A DNA stretch of 64,000 nucleotides from positions 644,566 through 708,565 of the forward strand of contig JAKOGI010000328.1 of assembly GCA_029747015.1 (NCBI GenBank), in the 5' to 3' direction. The notes beneath the pieces are model-generated. The model did no database searches. It worked only from the letters and a program-made list of their open reading frames with translations, and was not told the DNA's origin. Of this stretch, positions 46,529-59,512 are shown piece by piece (the stretch's first letter is position 1; every line of letters starts with the position of its first letter). The DNA comes from Carnegiea gigantea. Its lineage: Eukaryota > Streptophyta > Magnoliopsida > Caryophyllales > Cactaceae. The position numbers and the translations under genes were made by a program.

Positions 46529-48144
46529 TTAGATAGCTCTGCAAGTACTATATGAAGCAAACTTTGATGTGGAGCTGCATTTGGGTTCTTCTTTATTCAT
46601 CCAAACCCCTCTTAGACCACACCCTTGAAGTGCCCGTTCTATCTGCCAGTTGCTTCGGTTTGCAATCCTTGAACCTTCGGTCTCCAACAGCTGACAGTAC
46701 TCGTCAAACGTCTGCAGTGTGACATGAAGCTTGAAATCGAGGCTGAACAAAAGCTTGAGCTCGAGTTCGTTCATTTCTGCGGTGCTTACCCCTCCGACCT
46801 TGGCATAATATGCATTGTTAAAACACCTGCAGAATTGTTGAGGTGATGTTACTTATTAGCATCGTCTTATGCTGCATTGCTACTGTTTCATAATCCTCAT
46901 AATAGTTTATTTCTCTGGAGAGTGGGAAAGGCACAAAACAACTGATGGCATACTGTAGGTTTAAGGTTTGCTTATATCGACCAGACCCCCTGACATCCTA
47001 TTGAAGGTGGGACACAAGACTGTTGGACTGGTTCTGCTGTATGTGTTTGATATCATGTAGTATGATTGCTAGTGTAGAAGGCCCCTCAGTCTCTTTCGAA
47101 TGGAGAATCTGACACTAAAGCCTGTCCCTCATCAAAACTATTTTAGGCAGAAGTGAGGACAATGAGCCGAAATGGGTCAGTAGATGTGACCTGTGTGTCA
47201 TTCACGCTAAAATGTGATACTATGTTGTGCGTTGAGATGAGAGTTGAGCAGGGAGGGGTCGTTTGAGATGTGGCTGAGGACAAGGTCGAAACAGAAGAAT
47301 CGTGGCTCTTTTGCAGCCATTTATCCAGGTTAACTATTGTAATTCAGAAGAACAGTCATTTCAAAACTCAAAACTAGTTTCAGAAAGAAGAGTGAGCTAA
47401 ACTGGGCATAGTTATCAGGAACATTGTACATCCTGTACACAAAGCACAGCAAATTGTGGCCCTTAAATCTCATAAATAAACTGATCTATATAATCAGGTT
47501 CTTGATTTTGCGTTGATATATATTAAGCTTCTTCCTTGCGGTTTAAGGATTCTTATTTAATCCACTTTCTGCTTGTCAAGTGGAAAATGCATAAATCTGA
47601 ATTTGCGACCCTGAACCTGGCCTCCAGAAGGATTCACTCTGCAGGGTGATTAATTGGCTATTCTCTTCATGGTAGCTAGCCTTTTTTTAAAAAACAAAAA
47701 AGTATCTCAAGCTATTGCTGAAGTATTTAGCACTTACACATCATCAAGAAACTTGACTGCCAGCAGAAGGCATGAGATGAGAAGGCGATGAGCATTCAAT
47801 GAAGTCAGGTAAGAGCTTGTCCCTTGAAGGAACCTGTCCATGTAAATGTAGGCAACCACAAAGCAAGAAGGGCTGCAGTTAGAGTACTTGAATATGCGTT
47901 CGATGTACCGTCTTATGCTCAATGCAGGAGGCCTCGAACCATGAAATATCGTCACCCCATTTTTGGTTCTTGATCTCTTGAGAAACTTCTCATTCTTGTG
48001 AATGGTTTTTTCCAGGACTGAAGCGAGGAGAGACAACAATTGGGGTGGTTCAGGGGCATCTTGATCAGCGAATAGTTCATCAAATCCCAGTCTCAGAGTT
48101 GAGCAAACCTCTGCATTTCTGCTCTTAGTACTGAAAGTGCCCAT
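46529..48144 (-). CDS. P/U-type cyclin
   Basis: P/U-type cyclins resemble yeast Pho80-like cyclins and bind CDKs; plant members link nutrient signals to the cell cycle. Two minus-strand exons, 48144-47738 and 46826-46529, join in phase (LDDV-CFNNAYYAKVGG) to give 234 residues, a normal length for the family. The PPQLLSLLASVLEKTIHKNE segment (33-52) leads into the single cyclin box: RRYIERIFKYSNCSPSCFVVAYIYMDRF (78-105), LTSLNAHRLLISCLLLAVKFLDD, then GGVSTAEMNELELKLLFSLDFKLHV. The C-terminus (CGLRGVWMNKEEPKC...) is poorly conserved. The gene is intact. A single intron inside the LDD-FNNAYY region is characteristic of the group. Confidence 0.93.
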
Positions 48145-49590
48145 CAGTAAAGTAACAGAAACAGTTATTTCAGAACATTAACAGATCAAAGAGCAGAATT
48201 TTGGGTCATTCCAAATTTTGGGTATGAAAATTTCTTTCTGATGGCATGCTTATCCCTCTTTTTTCAACTTTATGCTTTACTTTGAAATGAAAAGGGGAAT
48301 ATGTTGGGGTTGGGCATCATGACGAATGATTACTCTTCCTCTCATTGGACACTTGTGGTCATATATGACCCACTCAAGGAAATGCTCTTGGGCCCTCTGT
48401 TCCCTCCTCCACCAAAGTTATGGATGAAAGAGGGAAATTAAAAAAGAGGAAAAAATTTGGTTGCAGGGGAAAAAATAATTGCCATATTTTTCCAATAGCA
48501 ATTAGCAAGATTTCCCTTGTTTCAAAATTGAGCAATTAGCTCTCCTTTTTGGATAACATCAGGTTATTTATATGTTTTTGGGTGTGTATACTTTACTTTT
48601 CATAGAAGAGTATGTTTATTTGACTAGTACATGAAGCAAAGCATAATAAATAGTAACAACAATAATATTCAACGTGAATCTCACTTCAATAGAATTTGAA
48701 AAAATTCAAATATATATAATTTTATCTATATAAGTATTTCTATTAGTCGGGAGATTAATTTTTAAAGATCCATATTTTTTTTTAAAAAAAAAGAGTTAAA
48801 TAATGGTCGAGTCACAACAACGAAAATTGGTATAAGGTCACTCGTACCGGAGTCTTGACCAGCCAGCTTGGCCTTCTTGCTTCATTCGCTGATTGGCCCA
48901 AGTGGCATATGGCTGCCAGCTGGCATCCTAAACTATGGCCTCATGCTCTTCGTGGTTGTTACTTAAGTTTTGTTTCTTTTATAGAAAATAATCAACAAAC
49001 AAGGTCACATGCACAATAATCCAAAAAGACAAGAAAACAAAAGCAACAAAAAACAAAAAATAATTATGTTATCATTGGTACGTAGAAGTAGAATGCAATA
49101 CATTGTATTATAATTACTACAAGAAATATCATCAATTTTTTTATTGGTTACATACATTTTATTTGATGGGATTACACCCCGTCGAACAATACTTATGTAA
49201 TTTTTTATTGAATGTAGTGCAATGTAATTATAACTAAATAGTTTAAATTAATTATAATTATAAGATAGGTATTATTTGCATTATTTTTTGGTCATCAAAC
49301 AACATAATAGAAATATAAATATAAACTTGTTTGTATTATAAAATTGTTTACATTCAACAAAATATATATTACTTTAAGCTAATCACAAACTTTACGGTTA
49401 CATAAGCATTTGGTATAAATTCTATGGAAATATTTTTGGGGGTTATTTAAACTTTTTAAGTACTTATTTTCATATCTTATTATAAACATGTCTGATAATT
49501 TAAAGAAACATAAGTGCATTTTTTGAGGAAAATTGATGAATCAAACATGAGATCAAAGTGAATTATCTTCGTCATTTTGACCTTTTTTTA
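48145..49590. other. Upstream region of the cyclin, AT-rich
   Basis: It contains the cyclin promoter on the minus strand; no other gene or clear repeat is recognised. Confidence 0.4.
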
Positions 49591-50637
49591 GGTAGCATTT
49601 GGTTGGGAGAAAATGATTTTTTCGGACAGTAATTTTTCAATTTTTCGTAGTTTAGCACACAATAAAGGATGAAAAACTATTTTCCAAATAAAATGATTTT
49701 TCCTCCAATTGAGAAAAATGATTTTCTTTTTGAGAAGATGGGAAGTTGATTTTCTTCCTTCAATTCTTTGATGATATAGTCAACTGAATTTAGGTGAAAA
49801 ATTCGATTTCAACAGTTTTGATCGAAATTTGACTATCTGATGGTAAAGATTAAAATAAACTTAAATTTAAATTTTCAGCTCAAATTTCTTTTATTTGATC
49901 GATATTTATCTCCACTACGACAATTTAACGGACATTTTTTGCCACTAAAACAATTCAGTCGACTCGCCAGTAAAACAATTTCAAGGGTTTGGATTGAAAT
50001 TTGATAATCAGACAAAAAATATTAAAACAAGTTGAAATTTAGATTTTAAGCTTGATAATCTTTCATTTGCTCAACATTTTTTCCCACAACGACAATTCAA
50101 TTGATTTTTTTTTGCCCCTTAAAGAGTGCAGTTAATATTTTTCATCGCTAGAACAATTTTAATAATTTCGATTGAAACTATATCATTGGATATGAAATAT
50201 TAAAATAGGCTAAAATCCATATTTTGAGCACGACATTCCTGTATTTGGTCAATATTTTTCTTCGCCATGATAATTCAATTGATATTTTCCACCACTAAAA
50301 TAATTTAGTTGATATTTTTCGTTACTAAAACAATTTCAACGGTTTAGATCGAAACTTCCTTATCAGAGAGGAAGTGTTGGAAAAAACTCAAATATGAATT
50401 TTAAACTCAAAATTTTCTCAATTGGTCAACATTTATATCAACTATATGTGACCATTCGATTAATATTTTTTGCCATTTAAATAATTCAGCTGACATTTTC
50501 CTCTTTTTCATGGAAAATGATCTATCTTGTACCAAACAACGGAAAATGTGACATGAAAATCAATTTTTCTTGAAAAAATATTTTCCAAAGAAAATAATTT
50601 TTTAGAAAAATCATTTTTCTTCCGACCAAATACTACC
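49591..50637. mobile_element. Tourist-like (PIF/Harbinger) non-autonomous element, 1,047 bp
   Basis: The left end GGTAGCATTTGGTTGGGAG is the imperfect complement of the right end (GGTAGTATTTGGTCGGAAG), and the match extends through AGAAAATGATTTTT. Both ends are flanked by TTA (49588-49590 and 50638-50640), the PIF/Harbinger signature. The interior has no gene. It holds roughly three degenerate units of about 185-200 bp built from GATATTTTT(C/G)CC(A/G)CTA, AACAATTTCAA and GGTTT(G/A)GATCGAAA. Confidence 0.88.
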
Positions 50638-50640
50638 TTA

Positions 50641-50928
50641 ATAAAAAAATGACAGATAGCTCAACCATTGTTTAGCTCCTATGCGAATCAGGTTAATAAA
50701 AACATCCTCTTTTGTCTTTTCCATATTCATAGTCATGAGAATTACAGCAATAAAATCACTAGGCAAGGTCTTCCAAATTAGTTCCCGTGGGTTTATTTGG
50801 GCCGCCAAATTTTGTTGGGCCAAGCTATTGTGCCAAACCAAACAGTACCATTAACCCATGGATGCCACAGCTGAACTCCTCATCTGACCCAATGGATCAA
50901 CTAGTGTTTAATTACGTTAATATATATA

Positions 50929-50962
<34 letters not shown>

Positions 50963-51715
50963 CGCTCTGGAAGGGCAAATAGGTTAAACAATGCCAAATG
51001 AAAAACCTATCAAATTATCTAAAATCCTATGAAATAAGAATTTATTGATTGGTATAATTGAGGGACGTACATAGACTATTGATGACACAATCTCAAATAG
51101 TCATATGACACTTTACGTGGTTTGATTTAGACCACAATAGTAACTAAGGTAATTTCCATTCCATATTTTTATAGTCTAACAGAAATTGATACAATAAGTG
51201 ATTAAATTAATAAAGAAAAAAAATTAAAAAGGAATTTTCAACCCCAAAATATTGGATGCTAATTCCCAATTGAAATGATCCCAAAATCTAAATTTAATAA
51301 ACCAGTTAAAGACTTCAGCAACCATTAATTGCATAAAACCCCCCATTTTGGTGCAAATTGGCATTAATCTCAAAAAGTCCATGCTCATCATCCCCTTCTA
51401 TTGATCAAGATCATTAGTGGACACCCTCAATTGATCAAAATCATTAACTATCCAAAAATATGATTTAAAAAGAGGAAATAAAATAACCAAAAAAAAAATT
51501 TCAACTACATACAACGTGCAGCCATGCACAAGCACACTATGTATCTCTACATCCTTTGATTACAAATCATCACCAACTTTATTCCTTTGACTCAAAAGAA
51601 AAAAGGAAAAAAAAAAGAAGCAAAAATGAAAAATTTCCCTTAGACTATATAGTTGTATGTAGCTAGTTAATACCCAAGTAGATGTGACAAAGGTAGAGGT
51701 ATCATTCCATTTAAT
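50641..51715. other. Intergenic DNA upstream of the GUX-type gene
   Basis: It contains a (TA)n microsatellite at 50919-50960 and otherwise AT-rich DNA, including the promoter of the glycosyltransferase gene. Nothing else is supported. Confidence 0.45.
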
Positions 51716-54700
51716 TTGAATTCAGACATGGCTTACACCAAGCCTGGCCTAACAACCATTACTAGTACATCATCAACCCAAAGACTCATAGTTTTCTCCT
51801 TTCTGTTGCTCTTTACCTTCCCCCTTCTCCTCCTAGTCTTCGTCTTCCCTAGGCCCTACCTCCAGACTGAGCCTCCGACCTCATTCCCATCCCTCGACAA
51901 GGTCAAACTCCCTAGATGGCTCAGGGTCATCCAAAAGACCCACATTGGCCATCAGATGCCCCTCAGGCTCGGCTTGGTCAACTTTGAAGACATAGAGTCA
52001 TTCTCCCAACTGCGACTGCATGGGATTCTTGACTACGTGACCATAGATTTCCAGCATCTCTCCCCCAATGTCACCTGGAAGACATACTTCCCCGAGTGGA
52101 TAGATGAGACTAGGCCTGGCAAGCAGTGCCCAAGCATCCCTATGCCAGAGCCAGGGCGGTACTCAGGGCTTGATGTGGTGGTGGCTAAGCTGCCATGTGA
52201 GGAGATCAAGAAGAGACAAGAAGAGTACAATAACGGAACCCAAAAGAGCAAGAAGGAGGGGACTAGGGATGTCCATAGGCTACAGCTGAGCCTGGCAACT
52301 GCACGCCTACTATTAGAGAATAATGATGGTAGCAGAGATGAGGATATTTACGCGATGTTTGTAGGGAAATGTGAGCCAATGGTGGAGATATTTAGGTGTG
52401 ATGATTTGGTATGGCATGGAGGAGAGTATTGGGTGTATAAGCCTAAGGTCGACAAGTTGAGGGAGAGCATTAGCATGCCTGTGGGGACTTGTGACCTTGC
52501 CACTCCTTACTCCTACTCAGGTGAGTGTGTGTATCATTTCTTTTGGGTGAAATCTCATTTTGATTCAGGTAGATTGCAGTTGTGCGTTTTGGTACGTGTT
52601 CATAAATATCACAGGGTTTGAATTGGCTGGTACAGCACTTTCTTTAATGCTAACCTCTTAGTGCATCACTTCAACAGACATTAAAATCACTCCAAAAATC
52701 AATGTTCTTAAGTTAAATTTTTTTTAAAAAGAGAAAATAATGTGAATAAAGTGCAAACATTTTTCCTATGAAGACTTTATAAATTTTATATAACCTTTAT
52801 AGTTTATAGTACATGTGGGAAATAGATAACCTGTGGGAGCCCGAAAAAATGAGAAGGAAAGCACCATAGTATTGGATCTAATTAAAAAGTTGAGACTACC
52901 ATATAATTTTAAATTTTTTATGAAAATTTGAATTTCATGCGACACTGTTGCTTCATTTAGTTGGCAAAACATATATGTAGTTGGCCTACATTTTTAATTT
53001 CTTCTTAAAATTTCTAAAGAATATATGGCCTCGAAGAATATTTCAAGTCAACTGTAATAATTTTGTGCCTAACTGTTATACCGTGTCGTGAATTCCACAA
53101 ATGATGTTCACATATATTTTAGACGGGAAGAGGCCGGTAGTTAGACATAGGGGCATGCACGTTGTTGCCTAATTGGATTATGTTATATGCATGATAGTCT
53201 GTAATATTGCCATGAAGAAGGGAGGGGGGGGGATCAGAAGACATGATCAATGATCATTGGCGTTAATTAGTGGTTCATTAAAAATATTAGGTCAACATCA
53301 TAACATCTTCTTAATTATGAACTCTCTTTTTGCAACCCTACTTGGCAGGGTTCAATTCATTAAAATGCATATAGTTGGAATTGATAGAAAGAATCTAAAT
53401 TTTTTGGTTGGTCATGAAATAAAGGAAACTACGTTGTATTATTTAGAAAAATATTATAAGGGATTAATATTCTGGAATTAATTTCTATAATTTTATTTTA
53501 TTTTTTTGTAATTTCTTTAAAATTTTTGAATATTTAAGTGAAAATCTATATTAAACTAAACTAATTATAGCCATGTTTTTAGTTTTCTAAAAGTTTGTTC
53601 ATCCAAATTAAGCTAAACCTTGAGTTTTTTAATCATAAAAGATCATTCCCTTAATCAGCTAAATGATTCACATTATAATAGTTTCACCGTTGACCATATG
53701 TTAAAGCGTCTTGAGAAACTTTTTTTAAAAAAAAATGTAGGCCGATATCATATGTGAATACTAACTAGTGATCTTTGTCATACCTATCATGGTAATATCT
53801 ATGCATTTCTCTGTAAATATGTGAGGTTGGTAATTTATTTTCTCATTCTTTAATAGGAAATTATTTATACATCCATGTGTCAATAGGTGCAAGGCAGTTG
53901 CAGGCGAACCCTAATCAACAGCTTGAACCCCAAACAACAAGAAGAGAAGCCTATGTCACAATCCTCCATTCCTCTGAAGATTATGTTTGTGGAGCCATAG
54001 CCCTAGCTCAAAGCATTCTCCAAACCAACACCAACAAGGACCTAGTCCTCCTTGCGGACCGCACCATCTCCGACCACTCCATTGCAGGCCTCCAAGCTGC
54101 AGGCTGGAAGATCAAGCGCATTGATAGAATTCGGAGCCCTCATGCCATGGTTGATGCCTACAATGAGTGGAACTATAGCAAGCTTAGGGTTTGGCAGCTA
54201 ACCGAATATGACAAGGTCATGTTTATTGACGCTGACCTCATAGTGCTTCGGAACATTGACCACTTCTTTGACTTCCCCCAGCTCTCAGCTGCACCCAATA
54301 GCAAGTGGATCTTTAACTCTGGGATCATGATCCTTGAGCCTTCCGAGTGCTTCTTTGACTATTTGATGAGCAAACGTTATACCCTCAAATCCTACAATGG
54401 CGGAGATCAGGGTTATCTGAATGAGGTCTTAACCTGGTGGCATAGACTAACAAAGAAGTTGAACTTTATGAAGTTCTTCGGAAATAAGAAAGAAGAGGAT
54501 AGACTTGTTCCTGAGGATAGATACACGATCCATTTCCTAGGGATGAAGCCATGGACATGTTATAGGGATTATGATTGCAATTGGGATAGAAAGGACTACC
54601 AGGTTTTTGCAAGTGATGCAGTCCATGCAAGGTGGTGGCAAGTATATGATGCAATGGCACCAGAGTTGCAACCCTATTGTGCAATGACAGCACAAACAGA

Positions 54701-54836
54701 TTCAAGGATTCGAAAAAGAAGACAGAGAGCTCAGAAGGCTAATCTTTCTGATGGGCATTGGAAGATTGAGATCAAGGATCCTAGGCAATATAATTTGGTG
54801 AGCTCTTCTCGCACAAACCAGAGGGCTATTTCATGA
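51716..54836 (+). CDS. GT8 glycosyltransferase, GUX/PGSIP type (putative xylan glucuronosyltransferase)
   Basis: Plant GUX enzymes are Golgi type II membrane proteins that add glucuronic acid to xylan; the subgroup resembling GUX4/GUX5 fits best by eye, and the exact activity is not established. Exons are 51716-52520 and 53887-54836, joined in phase, giving 584 residues (580 if Met5 at 51728 is used). A single hydrophobic anchor spans residues 24-44 (LIVFSFLLLFTFPLLLL). The N-terminal stem domain follows (LPRWLRVIQKTHIG, KTYFPEWID). The GT8 catalytic domain starts near 290 (REAYVTILHSSEDYVCGA), with nucleotide-sugar/manganese motif DAD at 383-385 in MFIDADLIVL, then FNSGIMILEPS and GGDQGYLNEV, and late HFLGMKPW and ARWWQVYD. 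No lesion is seen. The intron is 1.37 kb. Confidence 0.93.
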
Positions 54837-55261
54837 GGGTTCTTGCATACTTCTTGTTGTTCCTACTTCCCCGTCCTCCCCCCCCCCCCCCCCCCCCCAC
54901 CCCCAAAACCAAAAATTACAGTTTGTAACTTTCTATGATTTAGCCTTCATGAATTCTTATGTAGAGGCTGACTAACCAAATTAAACAGAATCAGATCGTT
55001 GAACCTCTATTGCTGACCCATTATCATCTTAGCCTAGTTTTGAATTATATGGCACAGTGATCATCATAATATGAAAGATACGTCACATTATCCAACATAT
55101 AGGATGGGAAAGGTATGACATCATATTGATGTCAGTGTACATCAAAGAATGCTTTGTATCAGTAAGTAATTAAGAACATGTAGATCATAAATCTGGAAAA
55201 GAAAACAAGGCCATAAGATTTGGACATCATTCCTGTTCTTGTGTAAATAAGTAAGGACATA
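54837..55261. other. 3' flank between GUX-type gene and kinesin tail
   Basis: It includes a long C-run/A-run composite at 54878-54915, probably in the GUX 3' UTR. No gene is seen. Confidence 0.5.
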
Positions 55262-55992
55262 TCATACCATAGATTTCCTCAAATTTGTCAGGCCTCGCGA
55301 GATTAGAGGGCTCCAAACCACTGGCGTTTTCTGCAGGGAAAGAACCGTTGGGTGCTTTGGCTTCCATGATCCCACCTTTTGCATGGCAGATCGTGACATA
55401 AACCTTCTGGTGCTCATTGGTGTTGACTCAACCCCTGATGAACTACTAGAACTCATGGACGTTTTTCTCTCTTAGGGGACAGAAAACCTTTGTAAACCTC
55501 CTTACCTACGGTACCTCCCTCAGAAAAGAAGCTCGTTGCAACATGTTTTCGTGTTTGGAATTTGCATTTAGATGTGCGCGGATGTTTAAAGCTGGATCAG
55601 GACGGAGCGTTGCAATGGAGACCCTTCTCTTAGGCTGTACAGCCGGCACCATTGTTTGGGTGACTGGTCTCACTGCAATTGACACACGCCTTGGTTCCCT
55701 CAATGCCTTTGTATTCAATTCATAAGAGGTGTTCTCTTTTCCGTCAGATAAGTGCCTTGAGAGAAGGCAAGTTGGAAATTTTCTTTGGTTCAACTGGCGT
55801 TGGTGGGGGCATGAAATTGGATATCCTTCGCAATGGCATCCTCAGATCTGAAGGGCATAATGGAGGCTTCTTCTCTGTTTTGATCTTCTGTGCTGGTTTT
55901 AGCAGTTTAGCAGGAGCAACAGCAATAGTTTTGCTTTCTTGTTTCAGTCTAATCTTCCTCTCCTCTGCCAGCTGATTCTCAAGCTCTCTCAC
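55262..55992 (-). pseudogene. Kinesin-14 C-terminal tail fragment
   Basis: On the minus strand an acceptor (TTAACAG) at about 55993 leads into VRELENQLAEERKIRLKQE, the last coiled coil of a plant kinesin-14. It is followed by the basic tail LRMPLRRISNFMPPPTP, then SDGKEN, then PRRVSIAVRP and KRRVSIATLRPDP. After an intron the final exon encodes VGSWKPKHPTVLSLQKT and VVWSPL (stop at 55262-55264). The frame is lost once between LPSLKAL and SDGKEN (about 55750), and a TAG sits at the donor near 55508. No motor or neck exons precede it on this strand. The matching front half lies on the opposite strand at 60275-63030. Confidence 0.85.
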
Positions 55993-56149
55993 CTGTTAAG
56001 AATTTGGTTAAGGATTTTACGGGAACATTCCATCCAGTAATGTAATCCCCCCCCCCCCCCCCCAAAAAAAAAAAAATGTGTCAAATGGTGTAAAGGAATT
56101 TTTGTCAAATGTCATGAATAAGATCCTCTTCGCAAGAGAGACAAAGGGA

Positions 56150-56260
56150 CAAGGAAACCCTTGCAAATAGCGGGTTTGAAAACCTGACCTTCCATATAAA
56201 AAGCTGAGTGTTCATAGGCCAAATTCGGACACCAACCGAATGAGCTAGTTCTTGCATCAA
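56150..56260 (-). mobile_element. tRNA-derived SINE-like head
   Basis: The minus strand carries TAGCTCATTCGGTTGGT (complement of 56231-56247), an excellent pol III A box. About 45 bp on lies GGTTTTCAAACCC (complement of 56172-56184), a B-box-like sequence. The spacing is that of a tRNA, but no cloverleaf is evident, so a SINE head is more likely than a tRNA gene. Confidence 0.55.
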
Positions 56261-56862
56261 ATTGTTGTGCTTTGTTAGATCCCTCCCTTAACGGGTAGGA
56301 TCAGTTCGATTATAAGGCTGACGTCCTATTATTCGGTTTAGCGTTTCTCCCGATTACAAGGTTTTTTTAATCACAAGAAAAAAGGATATTCATGTTCAGT
56401 GTTCACTTAAGACACCACCAATACCATTCGATTTCTTTGTCCTCTCTTCTTTCACAAGACTTGGAGTCTTCTAAGTGAGCAGTTTTGCCCCTTGCAAAAA
56501 AGTAACTATCACAACCTTTTCAAATGAAGTATGTAGTCCTACTATCTATCGACTAATGCTATGTGATTATGGTAGAATAATATGAATAAAAAATAAAAAT
56601 ATATAATAACACAATTAGCGGCGATTTATAATACTAGATTGACTTCATAAGTGAATACTATCGGGAGAAATGTAAACAATAAATTAATTTGAACTTAAAT
56701 ATGCACGTAACCCATGCAACTGTGTTACTGGATGCTTATCAAGACACTTGACAACGATTGATAGCCCATCAAGCCATTCAGCAAAAAGAAACAACATTTT
56801 TGAAATACCAAATTGCATTCGGTCTTGATCAACAAATAATATTTTGTAAAATCAACAAACAT

Positions 56863-56918
56863 ACTTTTCACATAAAGTTATGAGTTGTACACTTTTCACA
56901 TAAAGTTATGAGTTGTAC
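56863..56918. repeat. Exact 28-bp tandem duplication
   Basis: ACTTTTCACATAAAGTTATG followed by AGTTGTAC occurs at 56863-56890 and again at 56891-56918. Confidence 0.97.
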
Positions 56919-57438
56919 GCAAAAAACCTGCTCCATTGGCAGCCATCAATTTGTCAACTTTAAGTGACATTGGCATTGGTTTACAATATTTTTTACAGAT
57001 AACCCGAAGCGATACTACACAAAAATTGTCAACTAGCAACCGATAACTCATCAGTGACATTAACATTGGTTAACATTTTGAAAGTTAGAAAGAGAATCTC
57101 AAGACCATCAGTGGGCAGAACTTCACTTTGAGTCCCGATTTGAATATAAAAGGTGTAGATTATTTTCTCTTATTAAGCTTTGATACTTCATAGATTAATG
57201 GATGAGGATTTTTGGGTAAAATTTTCATAAAACATCTCGGTGATCTTAAAAGATCTGCCACTGTAAAAAAAAAAAAAAAAATGTGAGGAGAATGCTTATA
57301 TTACAGATTTGGATATATAGATTTGCTAATATGATGATGATGCAATTTGAATGATAAAAATTTTATTTTGAAAGAAACAGAAAAATAATGGATGAGTTCT
57401 AAATAATAAATAAATAAAAAATTTACTATGTTTGATGG

Positions 57439-59512
57439 TTGGGGTTATTCGGGTCTACCTCCAACAGCTGCAAAGCAGAGCAAGCCACTGTAAGATTGTT
57501 CAGTCATTACATGGATGAAACCCAGATGGATATCTCACAAGCTGACCTCTGTCTGTTCTCCCCCTTTTTTTTTTTCTCTCTCTTCTCTCGTTTCACAACT
57601 CTCACTCCTTCGTCAAACCCCACCTCAAATCTCAATCGGACGCTATTTATTCTCACCGATGTTCACATAAGCCGCCTTCTTTCCAACTGTGGAAGGGAAG
57701 CAAATCTCCTGCTGGGGTCGTCTCTGCATGCCCAATCATCAAAAATTACTATTATTATGATCCTAGAAATAGCGATAATGCTCGAAATACCATGTTTTTT
57801 TGGACCCCTGCTCTTCATGTATGCAAAATGCCGGGTCATGTGGGATGCCGTTAAGGTGTTTGATGATATGCCCAAGAGAGATACAGTCTCTTGGAATTCG
57901 ATCATTTCTAGTTTTTTGAGTAATGGGGACTTGGAAATGGGATTCAAGTACTTCAGGCAGATTGTTGGGTTGGGTATTGACCAGATTGATCAAGCGACTT
58001 TCACCACTGTTTTATCAGCTGGTGATGGATTGGGGTTTCTCAGAGTGAATGAGATGGTGCATGCTTTGGTGATTTTGAGTGGCTAGCGAGGGGAGGTTAC
58101 CGTTGGTAATGCATTGATAACCTCGTATTTTAAATGTGGGTGCTTTGGTGTTGCGAAGAAGGTTTTTGATGAATTGGTGGAGAGGAATATCGTTCCGGAC
58201 TGCTGTGATCTCTGGCCTACTGCGGAATGGATTTTATGATTATGGCTTGAAATTGTTCAGTAAGATGCGTGATGAGTTTGTGGATCCTAATTCTTTGACA
58301 TACTTAAGCTTGCTGTCGGCTTGTTCTGGCTTACAGGCTCTAAGAGATGGGAAGCAAATTCATGGGCTTGTGTTGAAACTGGGATGCTATTCTGATATGT
58401 GCATTGAGAGCGCCCTAATGGACATGTAGTCAAAATGTGGCAGCATGGAAGATGCTTTGCAGATCTTTTATTCTGCTGATAAACTTGATGATGTTTTCAT
58501 AACTGTTATACTCGTGGGTTTTGCTCAAAATGGGCTCGAGGTCTCGAGGTAAGAGGCAATCCAAGTCTTTGTCAAAATGGTGAAGTCAGGAATTGACATT
58601 GATCCAAACATGGTGTCTGCCATTCTTGGTGTTTTTGGCGCTGACACTTCCATGGCGTTTGGCCAACAAATTCACTCACTAGTTATCAAAAAGAGATTTG
58701 GTGCTAATACCTACGTAAGCAATGGGCTAATGAACATGTACTCCAAATGTGGAACTTTGGAGGACTCAACCAAAGTCTTCCAACGAATACCTCAAAGGAA
58801 CTCAGTCTCATGGAACTCTATAATTGCAGCCTTTGCTCGTCTTGGTGATGGACTAAAAGCCATTCAGGTATATGAAGAAATGTTATCGGAAGGCATAGAA
58901 CCGACTGATGTTACATTCCTCTCATTGCTCCATGCTTGCAGCCATGTAGGCCTAGTTGACAAGGGCATGGAGTTCTTTGAATCTATGAGCAAAGTTCATC
59001 GAATCAATCCAAGAATGGAACATTATGCTTGTGTTGTTGATATGTTAGGAAGAGCCCGGCTGCTTTCTGAAGCTAAAGACTTCGTAGACAAATTACCAGT
59101 GAAGCCTAGAATTCTGGTCTGGCAAGCATTGCTTGGTGCTTGTGCTATTCATGGTGATTCTGAATTGGGAAAATATGCTGCTGAACAGCTGCTTCTGTTA
59201 GCACCCGAGAACCCTGCCCCATATGTGCAGCTGGCAAACATATTTTCATCTGAAGGTAAGTGGAGAGACAGAGCAATGGCTATAAAGAGGATGAAGGAGG
59301 CAGGCTTGGCTAAGGAAACCGGTATAAGTTGGATTGAGATTGAGAAGAATGTACATAGCTTTGTTGTTTGCGATCCGATGCATCCGCTAGCTGACAGCAT
59401 TTACAGCGTTTTGGCACAGATGTTTCTTCAGCTGGTTGATGAAGGATACCAGCCAGATAAGAGGTTTATTCTGTGCTGCTTGGATCAAGATGAAGAGGTG
59501 GCAATTCCATAA
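57439..59512 (+). pseudogene. PPR protein (At3g05340-like, PLS/E class), broken
   Basis: Pentatricopeptide proteins bind organelle RNA. This one resembles the intron-poor Arabidopsis At3g05340 type. Repeats with [73 protein letters not shown] and an E-domain end ([17 protein letters not shown]...[13 protein letters not shown]) are clear. There is no DYW domain. Lesions are TAG at 58084-58086, a frameshift near 58190 (ERNIV shifts to FRTAVISG), TAG at 58427-58429 replacing Tyr in MDMYSKCG, and a CTCGAGGT duplication (58535-58550) that introduces TAA at 58550-58552. The last 311 codons from 58577 stay open. The N-terminus before about 57660 is not recognisable, so the start is uncertain. Confidence 0.92.

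Larger units (their letters stand above)
55993..57438. other. Region between kinesin tail and PPR pseudogene
   Basis: It contains a C-run/A-run composite (56047-56076), a SINE-like unit and a 28-bp tandem duplication. It holds one of the two proposed inversion breakpoints. No kinesin exon is recognised here. Confidence 0.5.

Noticed and set aside
56172..56247. Possible tRNA gene on the minus strand
   Set aside because: A and B boxes are well spaced, but no acceptor, anticodon or T stems could be paired, so a SINE head is more likely.
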